NCBI GenBank assembly: GCA_024695405.1
Contig: JAILIF010000051.1
Span: forward strand, 1-43,176
Direction of reading: 5' to 3'
Source: Bacilli bacterium
GTDB taxonomy: Bacteria; Bacillota_I; Bacilli_A; RFN20; CAG-826
Length of the DNA stretch: 43,176 bases
In this document: positions 1 to 8,998 of the stretch, piece after piece
Numbering within the stretch: position 1 is the first letter of the stretch
Layout of the letters: each line of letters starts with the position of its first letter
The notes under the pieces: generated by a model
Told to the model about the DNA's origin: nothing
Database searches by the model: none
Seen by the model: only the letters and a program-made list of their open reading frames with translations
Position numbers and translations under genes: made by a program

Positions 1-438
1 TAATTCTGGGTCATCAACTAAGACTGGTTTGTTAATAAAGACAACTATGTATGCACCACCGACTTGCCGAGCAAGTGAGAAGTGTTGACGTGTTTGTGGC
101 ATGACGCCATCTGTGCCGGCGACGACGAGGATTGCACCATCCATTTGGGCAGCACCGGTGATCATGTTCTTGACATAGTCAGCGTGCCCTGGACAGTCGA
201 CGTGAGCATAGTGTCTTTTTTCTGTTTGATATTCGATGTGAGCTGTGTTGATAGTAATACCACGAGCTTTTTCTTCTGGTGCAGCATCGATTTCGTCATA
301 TCTCTTGACTTCAGCACCACCATGTTTTGCTAAGACAGTTGTAATAGCAGCAGTTAATGTTGTTTTACCGTGGTCAACGTGGCCAATAGTACCAATATTA
401 ACGTGTTCTTTAGATCTGTCAAATGCTTGTTTTGCCAT
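1..438 (-). CDS. tuf: Elongation factor Tu, N-terminal part (cut by window edge)
   Basis: EF-Tu is the GTPase that carries aminoacyl-tRNA to the ribosome. The 146 visible codons begin [20 protein letters not shown] and contain the P-loop GHVDHGKT, the switch I region RGITINTA and the G3 motif DCPGH. The ATG at 438 is preceded by AAAGGA with 11 bases of spacing. It is the last gene of the classical rpsL-rpsG-fusA-tuf order. The first 115 residues are very conserved. The last 30 are not: the usual REHILLARQ reads RQHFSLARQ, and the G4 motif that should read NKxD reads NKPV (residues 136-139). Domains II and III lie outside the window. Identification is certain; whether this copy is fully functional is open. 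Confidence 0.97.
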   Translation of the reverse strand, partial: MAKQAFDRSKEHVNIGTIGHVDHGKTTLTAAITTVLAKHGGAEVKRYDEIDAAPEEKARGITINTAHIEYQTEKRHYAHVDCPGHADYVKNMITGAAQMDGAILVVAGTDGVMPQTRQHFSLARQVGGAYIVVFINKPVLVDDPEL

Positions 439-485
439 AATTAAATTTTCCTTTCGATTTAAAATTCACGTTTTACAACAAACTC

Positions 486-514
486 ATAATACAAAATTTA
501 AGTTTATTGTGCAA
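486..514 (-). promoter_or_regulatory. Promoter for tuf inside the str operon
   Basis: In the 103-base fusA-tuf gap the minus strand has TTGCAC (509-514), a 17-base spacer and TATTAT (486-491) preceded by TG. This is a good sigma-A promoter and suggests tuf can be transcribed apart from the operon. A 10-bp hairpin (513-537, one G-U pair, no T-run) directly follows fusA and overlaps the -35 box; it may be an RNA processing or stability element. Confidence 0.65.
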
Positions 515-541
515 TAGACTTTAATAAAGCCTATTTATTTT

Positions 542-2623
542 TTAGCGGTTTGACATTCCGCTCTTTTTGATAATTTCGTCAGCAACAAATCTTGGGCATT
601 CACCATAGTGATCAAATTGCATGACATAGTTACCTCTACCTTGAGTCATACTACGTAAGTCTGTAACGTAACCGAACATTTCAGATAATGGAACTTCTGC
701 TTCGATAATCTTAGCGTTAGCTCTTTGTGATTCACCTGTCATGTTACCTCTTCTTCTTGAGATATCACCTAAGACGTCACCATAGTATTGTTCAGGGACT
801 GTAACTTCAATTTTCATGATTGGTTCAAGAATGACTGGAGAACACTTCTTAGCAGCTTCTTTTAATGCCATAGATGCAGCAATTTTGTAAGCAGCTTCAG
901 AGGAGTCGACATCGTGGTAAGAACCGTCAAATAATGTAGCTTTGATGTCCATTACTTCGAAACCAGCAACTAAACCTCTCTTTAAGGAATCTCTTAATCC
1001 ATCATCAGTTGGTTTGATGTATTCTCTTGGAACACTACCACCGACAACTGCGTCGACGAATTCATATCCTTTGCCTGGGTTTGGTTCAAACTTGATCCAA
1101 ACGTGACCGTATTGACCACGACCACCAGATTGTTTAATGTATTTACCTTCACAATCTGCAGTTGATTTAATAGTTTCTTTATATTCGACTTGAGGAGCAC
1201 CAACGTTAACTTGAACGCCGAATTCTCTCTTCATACGGTCGACAATGATGTCTAAGTGTAATTCACCGACACCAGCGATTAATGTTTGACCTGTATCAGC
1301 ATTTGTTCTGACACGGAAAGTTGGATCTTCTTCAGCTAATTTTGCTAAAGCAATTGTCATCTTTTCTTGGTCAGCTTTTGTCTTAGGTTCAACGGCTTCT
1401 TCGATAACTGGATCTGGGAATTCCATTCTCTCTAAGACGATTTCATTCTTTTCATCACAAAGTGTATCACCAGTAATTGTGCTCTTTAATCCAACAACAG
1501 CACCGATATCACCAGCATGGAGTTCTTCAACTTCTTGTCTGTGGTTAGAGTGCATTAAGACTAAACGTCCAATTCTTTCTTTAACACCCTTTGTAGAGTT
1601 CATAACGTAGCTACCTGCTTTTAATACACCGCTATAAACACGGACATATGCAAGTCTACCAATGAATGGGTCTGTAGCAATCTTGAATGCTAAGCTTGCG
1701 AGAGGAGCATCATCGCTTGCTTTGCAGTGGATTTCATTACCGTTTTCATCAGTACCTTTTGCAGGAACGATATCCAATGGACTTGGTAAGTAGTCAATGA
1801 CACCATCAAGTAACATTTGGATGTTTTTGTTCTTATAAGCAGAACCACAGAATACTGGATGGAATTCACCACTTAAAACTGCTTTACGAATTGCAGCTTT
1901 AGTTTGTTCGATTGTTGGTTCTTGACCTTCAAGAACGAGCATTAAGATATCTTCATCGAAGTTTGATAATGCTTCAAATAATTTTGTTCTATATTCTTGA
2001 GTTTTTGCTTTTAATTCCTCAGGAATTTCTTTTTTGACAGGTTCTTCATGAACATCGCTTGTGTATTCATAAGCAACTTGTTCGATGATATCGACACAAC
2101 CTCTTAATGTTGATTCAATACCAATTGGGAATTGAACAGCAGCAGCGTTTGCGCCTAATCTTTCATGAAGTGAACGGACTGACATATCGAAGTCAGCACC
2201 GATAGCGTCTAATTTGTTAACAAAGACAATTCTTGGAACACCGTATTTACTACCTTGTCTCCAAACAGTTTCTGTTTGTGGTTCAACACCGTTTTTACCA
2301 TCAAGAACTGTAACAGCACCATCAAGAACACGAAGTGAACGTTCAACTTCAACAGTAAAGTCGACGTGCCCAGGAGTATCGATGATGTTGATTCTGTTTC
2401 CCTTCCACATTGCAGTTGTAGCAGCTGAAGTAATTGTAATACCTCTTTCTTGCTCTTGAACCATCCAGTCCATAGTAGCGGAACCATCGTGAGTTTCACC
2501 AATCTTATGGATCTTACCTGTGAAATAAAGGATTCTTTCAGTTGTAGTAGTCTTACCAGCATCGATGTGAGCCATGATACCGATATTTCTTGTATGAGCT
2601 AAATCAAATTCACGTTCTGCCAT
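542..2623 (-). CDS. fusA: Elongation factor G
   Basis: EF-G is the ribosomal translocase GTPase. The 693-residue product has the usual family length. It starts [20 protein letters not shown] with P-loop [10 protein letters not shown]3 motif DTPGH and G4 motif NKLD, followed by the domain II-V sequence of bacterial EF-G. The start at 2623 has a GGTGG ribosome site 8 bases upstream and lies 16 bases after rpsG, so the genes are co-transcribed. Nothing unusual was seen. Confidence 0.98.
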   Translation of the reverse strand: MAEREFDLAHTRNIGIMAHIDAGKTTTTERILYFTGKIHKIGETHDGSATMDWMVQEQERGITITSAATTAMWKGNRINIIDTPGHVDFTVEVERSLRVLDGAVTVLDGKNGVEPQTETVWRQGSKYGVPRIVFVNKLDAIGADFDMSVRSLHERLGANAAAVQFPIGIESTLRGCVDIIEQVAYEYTSDVHEEPVKKEIPEELKAKTQEYRTKLFEALSNFDEDILMLVLEGQEPTIEQTKAAIRKAVLSGEFHPVFCGSAYKNKNIQMLLDGVIDYLPSPLDIVPAKGTDENGNEIHCKASDDAPLASLAFKIATDPFIGRLAYVRVYSGVLKAGSYVMNSTKGVKERIGRLVLMHSNHRQEVEELHAGDIGAVVGLKSTITGDTLCDEKNEIVLERMEFPDPVIEEAVEPKTKADQEKMTIALAKLAEEDPTFRVRTNADTGQTLIAGVGELHLDIIVDRMKREFGVQVNVGAPQVEYKETIKSTADCEGKYIKQSGGRGQYGHVWIKFEPNPGKGYEFVDAVVGGSVPREYIKPTDDGLRDSLKRGLVAGFEVMDIKATLFDGSYHDVDSSEAAYKIAASMALKEAAKKCSPVILEPIMKIEVTVPEQYYGDVLGDISRRRGNMTGESQRANAKIIEAEVPLSEMFGYVTDLRSMTQGRGNYVMQFDHYGECPRFVADEIIKKSGMSNR

Positions 2624-2638
2624 ATTAGACCACCATTA

Positions 2639-3106
2639 TTACCAACGATAATGGCTGTAAGCTTTGTTTGCTTCTGCCATTTTGTGGGTATCTTCTTTCT
2701 TTTTAACAGAAGCACCTGTTCCATTAGCAGCATCGATAATTTCGTTTGCTAATTTGTCTTCCATTGTCTTTTCATTTCTAAGTCTAGAATAGTTAACTAA
2801 CCATCTTAAACCTAAAGTGACTTTTCTTTCTTTTGTAACTTCAGTTGGAACTTGGAAGTTTGCACCACCTAAACGTTTCATCTTAAGTTCAACTTCTGGC
2901 ATGATGTTACCAATAGCTGTAGCGAATACATCCATTGCTGGCTTGCCAGTTTTTTCTTCAATTTTCTTGAAAGCTGTGTAGAGAATGTTTTGAGCTGTTC
3001 CCTTTTTACCATCAAGCATAATCTTATTAATTAAACGTGTTACGAGCTTTGAATTATAAATTGGATCTGGTAACACATCACGTTTTACAGCATTTCCTTT
3101 ACGCAT
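2639..3106 (-). CDS. rpsG: 30S ribosomal protein S7
   Basis: S7 nucleates assembly of the 30S head by binding the 3' domain of 16S rRNA. The 155-residue product is full length ([20 protein letters not shown] at the start and the family ending [11 protein letters not shown]). The ribosome site AAGGAGG lies 9 bases before the ATG and overlaps the end of rpsL, which suggests translational coupling with the upstream gene. Confidence 0.98.
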   Translation of the reverse strand: MRKGNAVKRDVLPDPIYNSKLVTRLINKIMLDGKKGTAQNILYTAFKKIEEKTGKPAMDVFATAIGNIMPEVELKMKRLGGANFQVPTEVTKERKVTLGLRWLVNYSRLRNEKTMEDKLANEIIDAANGTGASVKKKEDTHKMAEANKAYSHYRW

Positions 3107-3120
3107 GTTTACTTTCCTCC

Positions 3121-3540
3121 TTAATCATTGCCCTTTGGTCTCTTAGTACCATATAAAGAACGACCTTGTCTTCTTTTTTCGATACCAGAGCAGTCAAGCG
3201 TTCCTCTAACGATGTGGTAACGAACACCTGGTAAATCTTTAACTCTGCCGCCACGGATCATGACAGTACTATGTTCTTGTAAGTTATGGCCTTCACCACC
3301 GATGTAAGCTGTAACTTCGTATCCGTTTGATAATCTAACACGAGCGTATTTTCTTAAAGCTGAGTTAGGTTTCTTAGGTGTCATAGTACCAACACGAGTA
3401 CAAACGCCACGTTTTTGTGCAGCAGGTTGATCAGTCTCTTTTTTCTTTAAAGAGTTCCATCTTTGTCCTAAAGCTGGGGATTTTGATTTCCATGACTTGT
3501 TAGTTCTTCCAGCACGGACCAATTGGTTAATTGTTGGCAT
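3121..3540 (-). CDS. rpsL: 30S ribosomal protein S12
   Basis: S12 is the decoding-site ribosomal protein. I place the start at 3540 ([12 protein letters not shown]), which has GAAAGGAG 5 bases upstream and gives the family length of 139 residues. The in-frame ATG five codons earlier would put the Shine-Dalgarno site inside the gene. The streptomycin-region motifs [11 protein letters not shown] and [13 protein letters not shown] are intact; Lys is present at the classical streptomycin site (TPKKPNS), so no classical resistance substitution is visible there. First gene of the str operon. Confidence 0.97.
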   Translation of the reverse strand: MPTINQLVRAGRTNKSWKSKSPALGQRWNSLKKKETDQPAAQKRGVCTRVGTMTPKKPNSALRKYARVRLSNGYEVTAYIGGEGHNLQEHSTVMIRGGRVKDLPGVRYHIVRGTLDCSGIEKRRQGRSLYGTKRPKGND

Positions 3541-3607
3541 AAATGCTCCTTTCAATAACTATTTTAATTTGTATGCACACATTTCCCGGTGTATCACTTT
3601 CCTTCTT

Positions 3608-3681
3608 AAAAAAGCGTCCGAACCGGACCATGTGAATTTACACACGCAATATATAATAAAGATATTATTTTTAAAAAACAA
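3608..3681 (-). promoter_or_regulatory. str operon promoter and leader with possible attenuator
   Basis: Upstream of rpsL the minus strand carries TTGTTT (3676-3681), 17 bases, and TATTAT (3653-3658), predicting a leader of about 105 bases. Inside the leader, GTCCG-GTT-CGGAC (3616-3628) is followed by GC and six T (3608-3613), which looks like a short intrinsic terminator placed before the ribosome site. This is read from the sequence; its use as an attenuator is inference. Confidence 0.5.
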
Positions 3682-3906
3682 CACAAAATTTAATTATTTT
3701 TTATAACGCCTCCTGGCGTATCAAAGTTATCTATAAGACATATTATTTCTTTGTGGTCTTTAGACTTTTTTAATTATTTTTGTCATCATTTGAAAAATCA
3801 CCCCTCTATATAAGTAAGAGGTATTTTTACAAACAATTACGAAATTATCAAGTTTAGAAATGATGGCATCGAATTAGATGTAAATGTTTCTCCCACAGAA
3901 AATACA
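3682..3906. other. Intergenic stretch before the RhuM-like gene
   Basis: This gap between the divergent rpsL and RhuM-like genes holds an imperfect hairpin (ACGCC-TCCT-GGCGT, 3706-3719), a CCTCT/AGAGG inverted repeat around TATATAAG (3804-3821), and from about 3823 a coding-like extension in the frame of the downstream gene. No RNA gene is recognised. Confidence 0.4.
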
Positions 3907-4692
3907 GTGTGGTTAAGCCAATTAGAAATGTCGGTACTTTTCCAAACAACAAAAAACAATATTAGCTTGCATACGAGGAATGTGATAAGCGAAGGGGAAC
4001 TAGATCTTTCAACTACAAAGGAATCCTTGGTACTTGGTCCAGATGGTAAAACAAGAAAAACCAAACTTTACAATTTAGAAATGGTTATCTCTGTTGGCTA
4101 TAGAGTAAAATCTAGAAATGGTATTATTTTTAGACGTTGGGCAAATGAGATTTTAAAAGATTTTTTAATTAAAGGCTACATGATAGATAGTAATAGAACT
4201 GTAATAACTAAAGAAAATTATTTAAATCTATGTGAAGAAGTAAATTCTTTAAAACATGAAGTTAAAGATTTAAGAAAACAAATAGAGATATTTAATCCAA
4301 ATGAAAAAGTCTTGGTAGAACATCAAATCTACACTGCTTTTGTTTATATAAATGCGCTATTACGTTCGGCAGAAAAGAAAATTATTATCATAGATGGATA
4401 TTTAAATGATAGTTCGCTAGAATTCTTCGTCAATGTTAATAGAAATACAGATATTACGTTAATCACTCATAAAACTAATAGATTTACTCAGCGAACAATA
4501 AAAAGATTCAAAGATGAATTCATTAACACCACGATTATTGAAAACAAATCTTTTCATGATAGATTCTTAATTATCGATGAAACAGTTTATTCTCTAGGTA
4601 CTTCTTTAAATAATTTAGGAAAGAAATTAACAACTATCACACTATTAGATAATACTAATGCAAATGATTTAGTCAAATGTGTTTTAAAGTAA
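3907..4692 (+). CDS. RhuM-family protein with C-terminal PLD-like domain
   Basis: The N-terminal half matches the virulence RhuM family (VWLSQLEMSVLFQTT, then EGELD, DGKTRKTKLYNLEMVISVGYR and FRRWANEILKDFLIKGYMI). A short coiled stretch (about 105-135) leads to a C-terminal half with the phospholipase-D-like motif HDRFLIIDE and the pattern YSLGTSLNNLGKK seen in proteins where RhuM or ORF6N domains precede a PLD-like module. Biochemical role is unknown; family members are common on mobile DNA. The GTG at 3907 is only the first ordinary start codon. The same frame runs upstream without a stop to 3814, and residues encoded from about 3835 (EIIKFRNDGIELDVNVS) look like the missing start of the family. 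The true start may be the ATT at 3823, or the start codon may have been lost. Confidence 0.75.
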   Translation: MWLSQLEMSVLFQTTKNNISLHTRNVISEGELDLSTTKESLVLGPDGKTRKTKLYNLEMVISVGYRVKSRNGIIFRRWANEILKDFLIKGYMIDSNRTVITKENYLNLCEEVNSLKHEVKDLRKQIEIFNPNEKVLVEHQIYTAFVYINALLRSAEKKIIIIDGYLNDSSLEFFVNVNRNTDITLITHKTNRFTQRTIKRFKDEFINTTIIENKSFHDRFLIIDETVYSLGTSLNNLGKKLTTITLLDNTNANDLVKCVLK

Positions 4693-4745
4693 AAGAAAAC
4701 TGGTATGAAGCCAGCCTTCTCATTATCTATTTTAGTAATTCAACA

Positions 4746-6263
4746 TTAGCATGGCCTAAATGTGAAATTGTAAAATGTTGATCTAAAACCACCAGCCATA
4801 CATAAACGGATACTATTCATGCCTTCATGTAAGTGGAAAGTGTACGGCATGACGTATTCTTTTCTAATTGGATTAGCGACACTACCTTCGACAGGTACTT
4901 TTGTACTAGAATCAAAATCTTTTACTTCTCCATCGACGTAAAGAATATATCTATAATCAGTGATACGTTTGCCCATTGGAACCATAGTTTCTAATTCGTC
5001 ACCTGCAGCAGAACCTACAGCTTTTGCATGGTCATAAACCATTACTGGATTACCGAATTCATCATGCTCAACGTGTTCATCACTACCATCAATATAATAA
5101 CCAGGAGTCCAATCGTCAGAACTGTTACTATACGCCCAGAAGTCACCACTTAAGAAATTAGCTGGTTTCGCATCACAATATAATCTACAAGTAGATAATA
5201 ATGCTGCCTGTTCTGCATTTAGTTCAAACTCATATTCGAAAAAGTCTCCTGTTTCAGTACTACAATAAACAACTTCGTTTACTTTCTTATTGATAGAACA
5301 TCCTTCAGCATCTAATCTCATTGCGTTTCCGATTGGACGACCCCAGAATGAAACACCTTCATATTCATCAACAGATAAATGAGTTTTTGATTCATTGGTT
5401 ACATCTGTTGCTTTAAAACCTAAAGCAGTTTCCCCACATCTCTCACAAGCATAAACGCGAACTATACTTGAAGTCGTAACATCGCCAGAAACAATCTCGA
5501 AATCATGTCCTAAAGGAGCTACTTCGCGAATTTCTTCTTTATAACAAATTCTGCAAATACGTTTTTCAGCACCACTTGCTTCACATGCTGGTTCTAAACC
5601 TTCAACAGGAGTCCAATCACTGAAGTCATGATCAAATGCATCTACCACGATTTCTTGTACAGCATCACAACGTAAACAGTGTTGATATTTTACACCTGAT
5701 TGAGTACATGTTGCTGCAGTGCCAGTTCTCTCATCATCAACCCAATCATGTCCTAATGGAGCGATGTCAACATATCTCTTATCACCACAACGTGAGCAAA
5801 TTTGTTCTACGTAACCGCTTTCATAACAAGTTGGTGATATACCTACACTATCGATATAATCATGTCCTAAAGCTTTAACATTTTTAATTTTCTTATCTCC
5901 ACAAATTGTACAAGTGTATTGAGAAACTCCTTTTTCAAGGCAAGTTGCAGGTGTAGTCACTTCTAACTCTCCCCAAACATGTTTTGTACGCTCAACAGGT
6001 TCTACATTAGCTTTCTCTTTAAATGAGCAAATTTTACACTTATGTGTTTCCTCATCAATATTATGCTTTTCTTTAGAATCAATCTTAACTTCTCCACATT
6101 TAGGGCAGACCTGGTTATGATAAGTATCATCTACAACATTGTATAAGTAAAAATGTTCACATTTAGTAGGCGGAATAATGTTATAATCCTTGATATTATC
6201 GCATCCAGAAACGCACATCAAAAAAGCACCGACTATCGGCAATAAAATTTTGTTTTTTCTCAT
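4746..6263 (-). CDS. Cys-rich multi-CxxC lipoprotein with C-terminal jelly-roll-like domain
   Basis: A 505-residue surface protein. It has a lipoprotein signal (lipobox VSGC, Cys21) and then about seven CxxC modules spaced some 45 residues apart, most ending in a GHD or similar His motif (CTICGDKK, CSRCGDKR, CLRCDAVQ, CRICYKEE, CERCGETA). Paired Cys with following His suggests a string of small zinc-ribbon-like units. The last 220 residues look like a carbohydrate-binding jelly roll (ending NSIRLCMAGGFRSTFYNFTF); this is by appearance only. The ribosome site AAGGGGG lies 12 bases upstream and a TATAAT box (6324-6329) further up. It is monocistronic. Function unknown; likely a binding protein on the cell surface. 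Confidence 0.75.
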   Translation of the reverse strand: MRKNKILLPIVGAFLMCVSGCDNIKDYNIIPPTKCEHFYLYNVVDDTYHNQVCPKCGEVKIDSKEKHNIDEETHKCKICSFKEKANVEPVERTKHVWGELEVTTPATCLEKGVSQYTCTICGDKKIKNVKALGHDYIDSVGISPTCYESGYVEQICSRCGDKRYVDIAPLGHDWVDDERTGTAATCTQSGVKYQHCLRCDAVQEIVVDAFDHDFSDWTPVEGLEPACEASGAEKRICRICYKEEIREVAPLGHDFEIVSGDVTTSSIVRVYACERCGETALGFKATDVTNESKTHLSVDEYEGVSFWGRPIGNAMRLDAEGCSINKKVNEVVYCSTETGDFFEYEFELNAEQAALLSTCRLYCDAKPANFLSGDFWAYSNSSDDWTPGYYIDGSDEHVEHDEFGNPVMVYDHAKAVGSAAGDELETMVPMGKRITDYRYILYVDGEVKDFDSSTKVPVEGSVANPIRKEYVMPYTFHLHEGMNSIRLCMAGGFRSTFYNFTFRPC

Positions 6264-6334
6264 ATTGTACTTTCCCCCTTGTAGCTATTTTTATCTTAAT
6301 ACTATTTTTTTAAATTAAAAGAAATTATAATGCG

Positions 6335-6408
6335 AAAAAAGAACCTCAAATAGAAACTATTCCAATCAATAAAATTTGGATTTTCGTTAATTATTGAGGT
6401 TCTTTTTT
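6335..6408 (-). terminator. Terminator after htpG (long-loop hairpin)
   Basis: A perfect 15-bp inverted repeat (6335-6349 and 6394-6408) with a 44-base loop lies 6 bases past the htpG stop. The arms contain GAACCTC and end in six T on both strands, so it could stop transcription in either direction. Confidence 0.7.
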
Positions 6409-6413
6409 AATAT

Positions 6414-8333
6414 TTATTTCTTAAGTGCAATTACAAGTAATTCATTCATCTTTTTAACGAATGATGCCCTATCTTTTACGTCTCTGCCTTCAAGAAGCAT
6501 TGCTTCATCAAGCAAGATAGATGCATATTTCTTAACTAAGTCATCGTCTGTTTGAATAGATACAAATGATTTGAATAAGTCATGTTCAGGGTTAAGTTCG
6601 AGAACCTTAACTGATTTAGCTTCGCCTTCACTACCAGGTTGTTCATTAAGTGTCTTTTCCATTTCAAGAGACATACCGTCTTTTGTAGAAATACATACTG
6701 GTGAATCAACTAGCTTAGAAGAAATAACTACATCATCAACTTCATCTTTAAGCGCCTCTTTTAATGTATCTAATAAGCGCTTACTATCAGCGGTTGTATC
6801 ATCAATCTTCTTTTGTTCTTCTTCACTTAATTCATTAGCTTTCTCATCAGAGATTGACTTAAATTCAGTCTTATCATATTCACGCATCATCATTATCGCG
6901 AATTCATCAATCTTTTGATCAAGTAATAAGACATCTACACCATCTTTTTTATACTTTTCAATTTGAGGTAACATCTTAATCGCATCTAACGATTCACCTG
7001 AAACATAATAGATATATTTTTGATCTTTACCCATCTTCTCTTTGTATTCTTTTAAAGAGATATATTTATCTTCATTTAATAATGAATGATAGATCAATGT
7101 GTCTTCTAAGAGTTCTTTCTTAGTGCCATAAGAGGAATAAATACCAAACTTGATATGTTCCCCAAATGCATTCCAGAACTTAACATATTTATCAAAGTCA
7201 GTGTTTTTAATACCTTTAAGTTTATCGATAATCTTCTTTTCTACATTCTCACTAATTTTGCTTAAATATGGAGATTGTTGAAGCATTTCTCTAGAAATGT
7301 TTAAAGAGAAACTTGGAGAATCCACTAATCCTTTAACAAACTTTAAATAATCAGGGACAAGTTCTTTACATTTATCTTTAATGAATACACCTTTGGAGTA
7401 TAGTTGTAAGCCTTTTTCATATGAATCTGAATATAAATCATATGGAGCGTGGCTAGGGATATATAACAAAGCATCGTAAGTAATTTTTCCATCAACATTG
7501 ACGAACAAAGAAACTAGAGGATCTTCATAATCGTTGAATTTAGATTTGTAAAAGTCATTTAATTCCTCATCTTTAACTTCAGCTTTGTTCTTCTTCCATA
7601 AAGGAATCATAGAGTTAAGAGTCTCTTCCTCAAAATACTCTTCTCTCTTACCCTCTATTTCTTTGCCGTCTTTGTCTAGAACAGGTCTACTCTTAGAGAC
7701 CATCATCTTAATCGGATACCTGATATAATCAGAATATTTTTTAACTAATGATTTAATTTTCCACTCTTCTAAGAATTCGTCATATTTAACATCATCAACA
7801 TTCTTCTTTAAGAAAAGCGTTATAGAAGTACCTTGTGTATCTTTATCAATTTCTTCAATTGAGTAAGAATCTTCGCCTTCTGATACAAATCTATAGCCAG
7901 GTTGATCAAAAGCTTTAGTTTCCACTTCTACTTTATTAGCAACAATAAATGCACTATAGAAACCAACACCGAATTGACCAATGATATTTAAATCTTTCTT
8001 TTCTTTAGCTTCTTTGATTTTACTCATGAAGTCTTTAGAACCAGATTTAGCAATTGTGCCTAAGTTATTGATTAAGTCATCTTTCGACATACCAACACCA
8101 TTATCGGAAATGGTAATTGTCTTAGCTTTCTTATCTACTGAAATATGAATATCTCCTTCTAAGATAGGCATTTTGCCATTACTAGATAAAGAGAGATATT
8201 TATATTTATCGATTGCATCACTAGCGTTACTTAATAATTCTCTTAAGAATACTTCTGAATTTGAGTAAATAGAGTTAATCATTAAGTTTAATAATTCTTT
8301 ACTCTCTGTTTGAAATTGTTTTACTTCTTTCAT
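6414..8333 (-). CDS. htpG: Molecular chaperone HtpG (Hsp90)
   Basis: HtpG is the cytosolic bacterial Hsp90, an ATP-dependent dimeric chaperone. The 639-residue product is full length, with the GHKL ATPase signatures NSEVFLRELLSNASDAIDK, ISDNGVGM, GTIAKSG and GQFGVGFYSAF, then middle and C-terminal dimerisation domains. The start at 8333 has AGGT 9 bases upstream. It follows hsp20 by 64 bases with a GC hairpin but no T-run between them, so the two are likely one transcript under the CIRCE-controlled promoter upstream of hsp20. Confidence 0.97.
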   Translation of the reverse strand: MKEVKQFQTESKELLNLMINSIYSNSEVFLRELLSNASDAIDKYKYLSLSSNGKMPILEGDIHISVDKKAKTITISDNGVGMSKDDLINNLGTIAKSGSKDFMSKIKEAKEKKDLNIIGQFGVGFYSAFIVANKVEVETKAFDQPGYRFVSEGEDSYSIEEIDKDTQGTSITLFLKKNVDDVKYDEFLEEWKIKSLVKKYSDYIRYPIKMMVSKSRPVLDKDGKEIEGKREEYFEEETLNSMIPLWKKNKAEVKDEELNDFYKSKFNDYEDPLVSLFVNVDGKITYDALLYIPSHAPYDLYSDSYEKGLQLYSKGVFIKDKCKELVPDYLKFVKGLVDSPSFSLNISREMLQQSPYLSKISENVEKKIIDKLKGIKNTDFDKYVKFWNAFGEHIKFGIYSSYGTKKELLEDTLIYHSLLNEDKYISLKEYKEKMGKDQKYIYYVSGESLDAIKMLPQIEKYKKDGVDVLLLDQKIDEFAIMMMREYDKTEFKSISDEKANELSEEEQKKIDDTTADSKRLLDTLKEALKDEVDDVVISSKLVDSPVCISTKDGMSLEMEKTLNEQPGSEGEAKSVKVLELNPEHDLFKSFVSIQTDDDLVKKYASILLDEAMLLEGRDVKDRASFVKKMNELLVIALKK

Positions 8334-8354
8334 TTGTTATTACCTCATAAATTA

Positions 8355-8372
8355 GCCCCCAATTAAGGGGGC
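8355..8372 (-). other. Intercistronic hairpin between hsp20 and htpG
   Basis: GCCCCC and GGGGGC arms with a 6-base AT loop. No T-run follows on the minus strand, so I read it as an mRNA stability or processing element rather than a terminator. Confidence 0.5.
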
Positions 8373-8397
8373 CACCATTAATTATTTTATCAATAAT

Positions 8398-8799
8398 TTA
8401 TTGGATTTGAATGTACTTATCTTTATTTGCTTCTTCTTCACTAATTTTTCTAATGTAGATGTAAAGAACATCGTTTTCTAACTTTGCGGATACATCTTTC
8501 ATTGTGACAGAATCACCAAGATAGTAGCTTCTTGCATGATGAGAAGTTGTTCTCTCTCTGAAGATATATTCTTCTTTCTCATCAGTGTCTTGTGAAGTTG
8601 TGATATTAACTGTTAGGTAACCATTTTCAAGAGATAACTTAATATCCTCTTTCTTTGCGTTACCAACGTTAATTCTCATTTCATATTTATCTTTCTTATC
8701 AAGGACATCTGTATCCATGATGTAATTGTGATTATTTCTTTCAGTGCCACGGAAGAATAAATCAAAGAAAGGATCATAGGTTGAAACATAATTTCTCAT
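8398..8799 (-). CDS. Small heat-shock protein (Hsp20/alpha-crystallin)
   Basis: A 133-residue holdase-type chaperone. It starts MRNYVSTYDPFFDLFFRG and contains an alpha-crystallin core with the expected strands (EMRINVGNAKKEDIKLSLENGYLTVNI), a Tyr/Arg-rich variant of the loop (FRERTTSHHARSYYL) and the C-terminal motif IYIRKI close to the end. The start is preceded by TAGGAGG with 9 bases of spacing. First gene of the hsp20-htpG unit. Two CIRCE sites around its promoter predict control by HrcA, whose gene is not in the window. Confidence 0.92.
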   Translation of the reverse strand: MRNYVSTYDPFFDLFFRGTERNNHNYIMDTDVLDKKDKYEMRINVGNAKKEDIKLSLENGYLTVNITTSQDTDEKEEYIFRERTTSHHARSYYLGDSVTMKDVSAKLENDVLYIYIRKISEEEANKDKYIQIQ

Positions 8800-8824
8800 A
8801 ATTTTTACCTCCTAATTATGTTTT

Positions 8825-8898
8825 TTAGCACTCACACTCTTTGACTGCTAACACCTATATTGTACACCATTTTAGCAGTCTGTCAAGAGGAGTGCTAA
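8825..8898 (-). promoter_or_regulatory. Heat-shock promoter flanked by two tandem CIRCE operators
   Basis: Two CIRCE elements, each one base away from the consensus TTAGCACTC-N9-GAGTGCTAA, are present at 8825-8851 and 8872-8898. On the minus strand they enclose TTGACA (8881-8886), a 16-base spacer and TACAAT (8859-8864): one operator covers the -35 box, the other lies over the transcription start. HrcA repressor binding to CIRCE is established in Bacillota. Confidence 0.93.
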
Positions 8899-8998
8899 AA
8901 ATAATAATACTATGTATTATAAAAATATCTAAATAAAAAAATAACCAAATTTTGCATGATTATTTTTCTTCATATTGATTAAGCTATGTCTTGCATAT
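8899..8998. other. AT-rich spacer with weak inverted repeat
   Basis: Between the CIRCE promoter and the toxin remnant there is only AT-rich DNA with a weak AAATAA/TTATTT repeat (about 8935-8966) that might terminate minus-strand transcription. No gene seen. Confidence 0.3.

Noticed and set aside
2209-2562. Reading frames overlapping fusA in other frames
   Set aside because: They follow from the base composition of a highly conserved gene and have no start signals.
3703-3721. Terminator at the ACGCC/GGCGT hairpin
   Set aside because: No T-run follows on either strand and it lies upstream of the str promoter, not after a gene.
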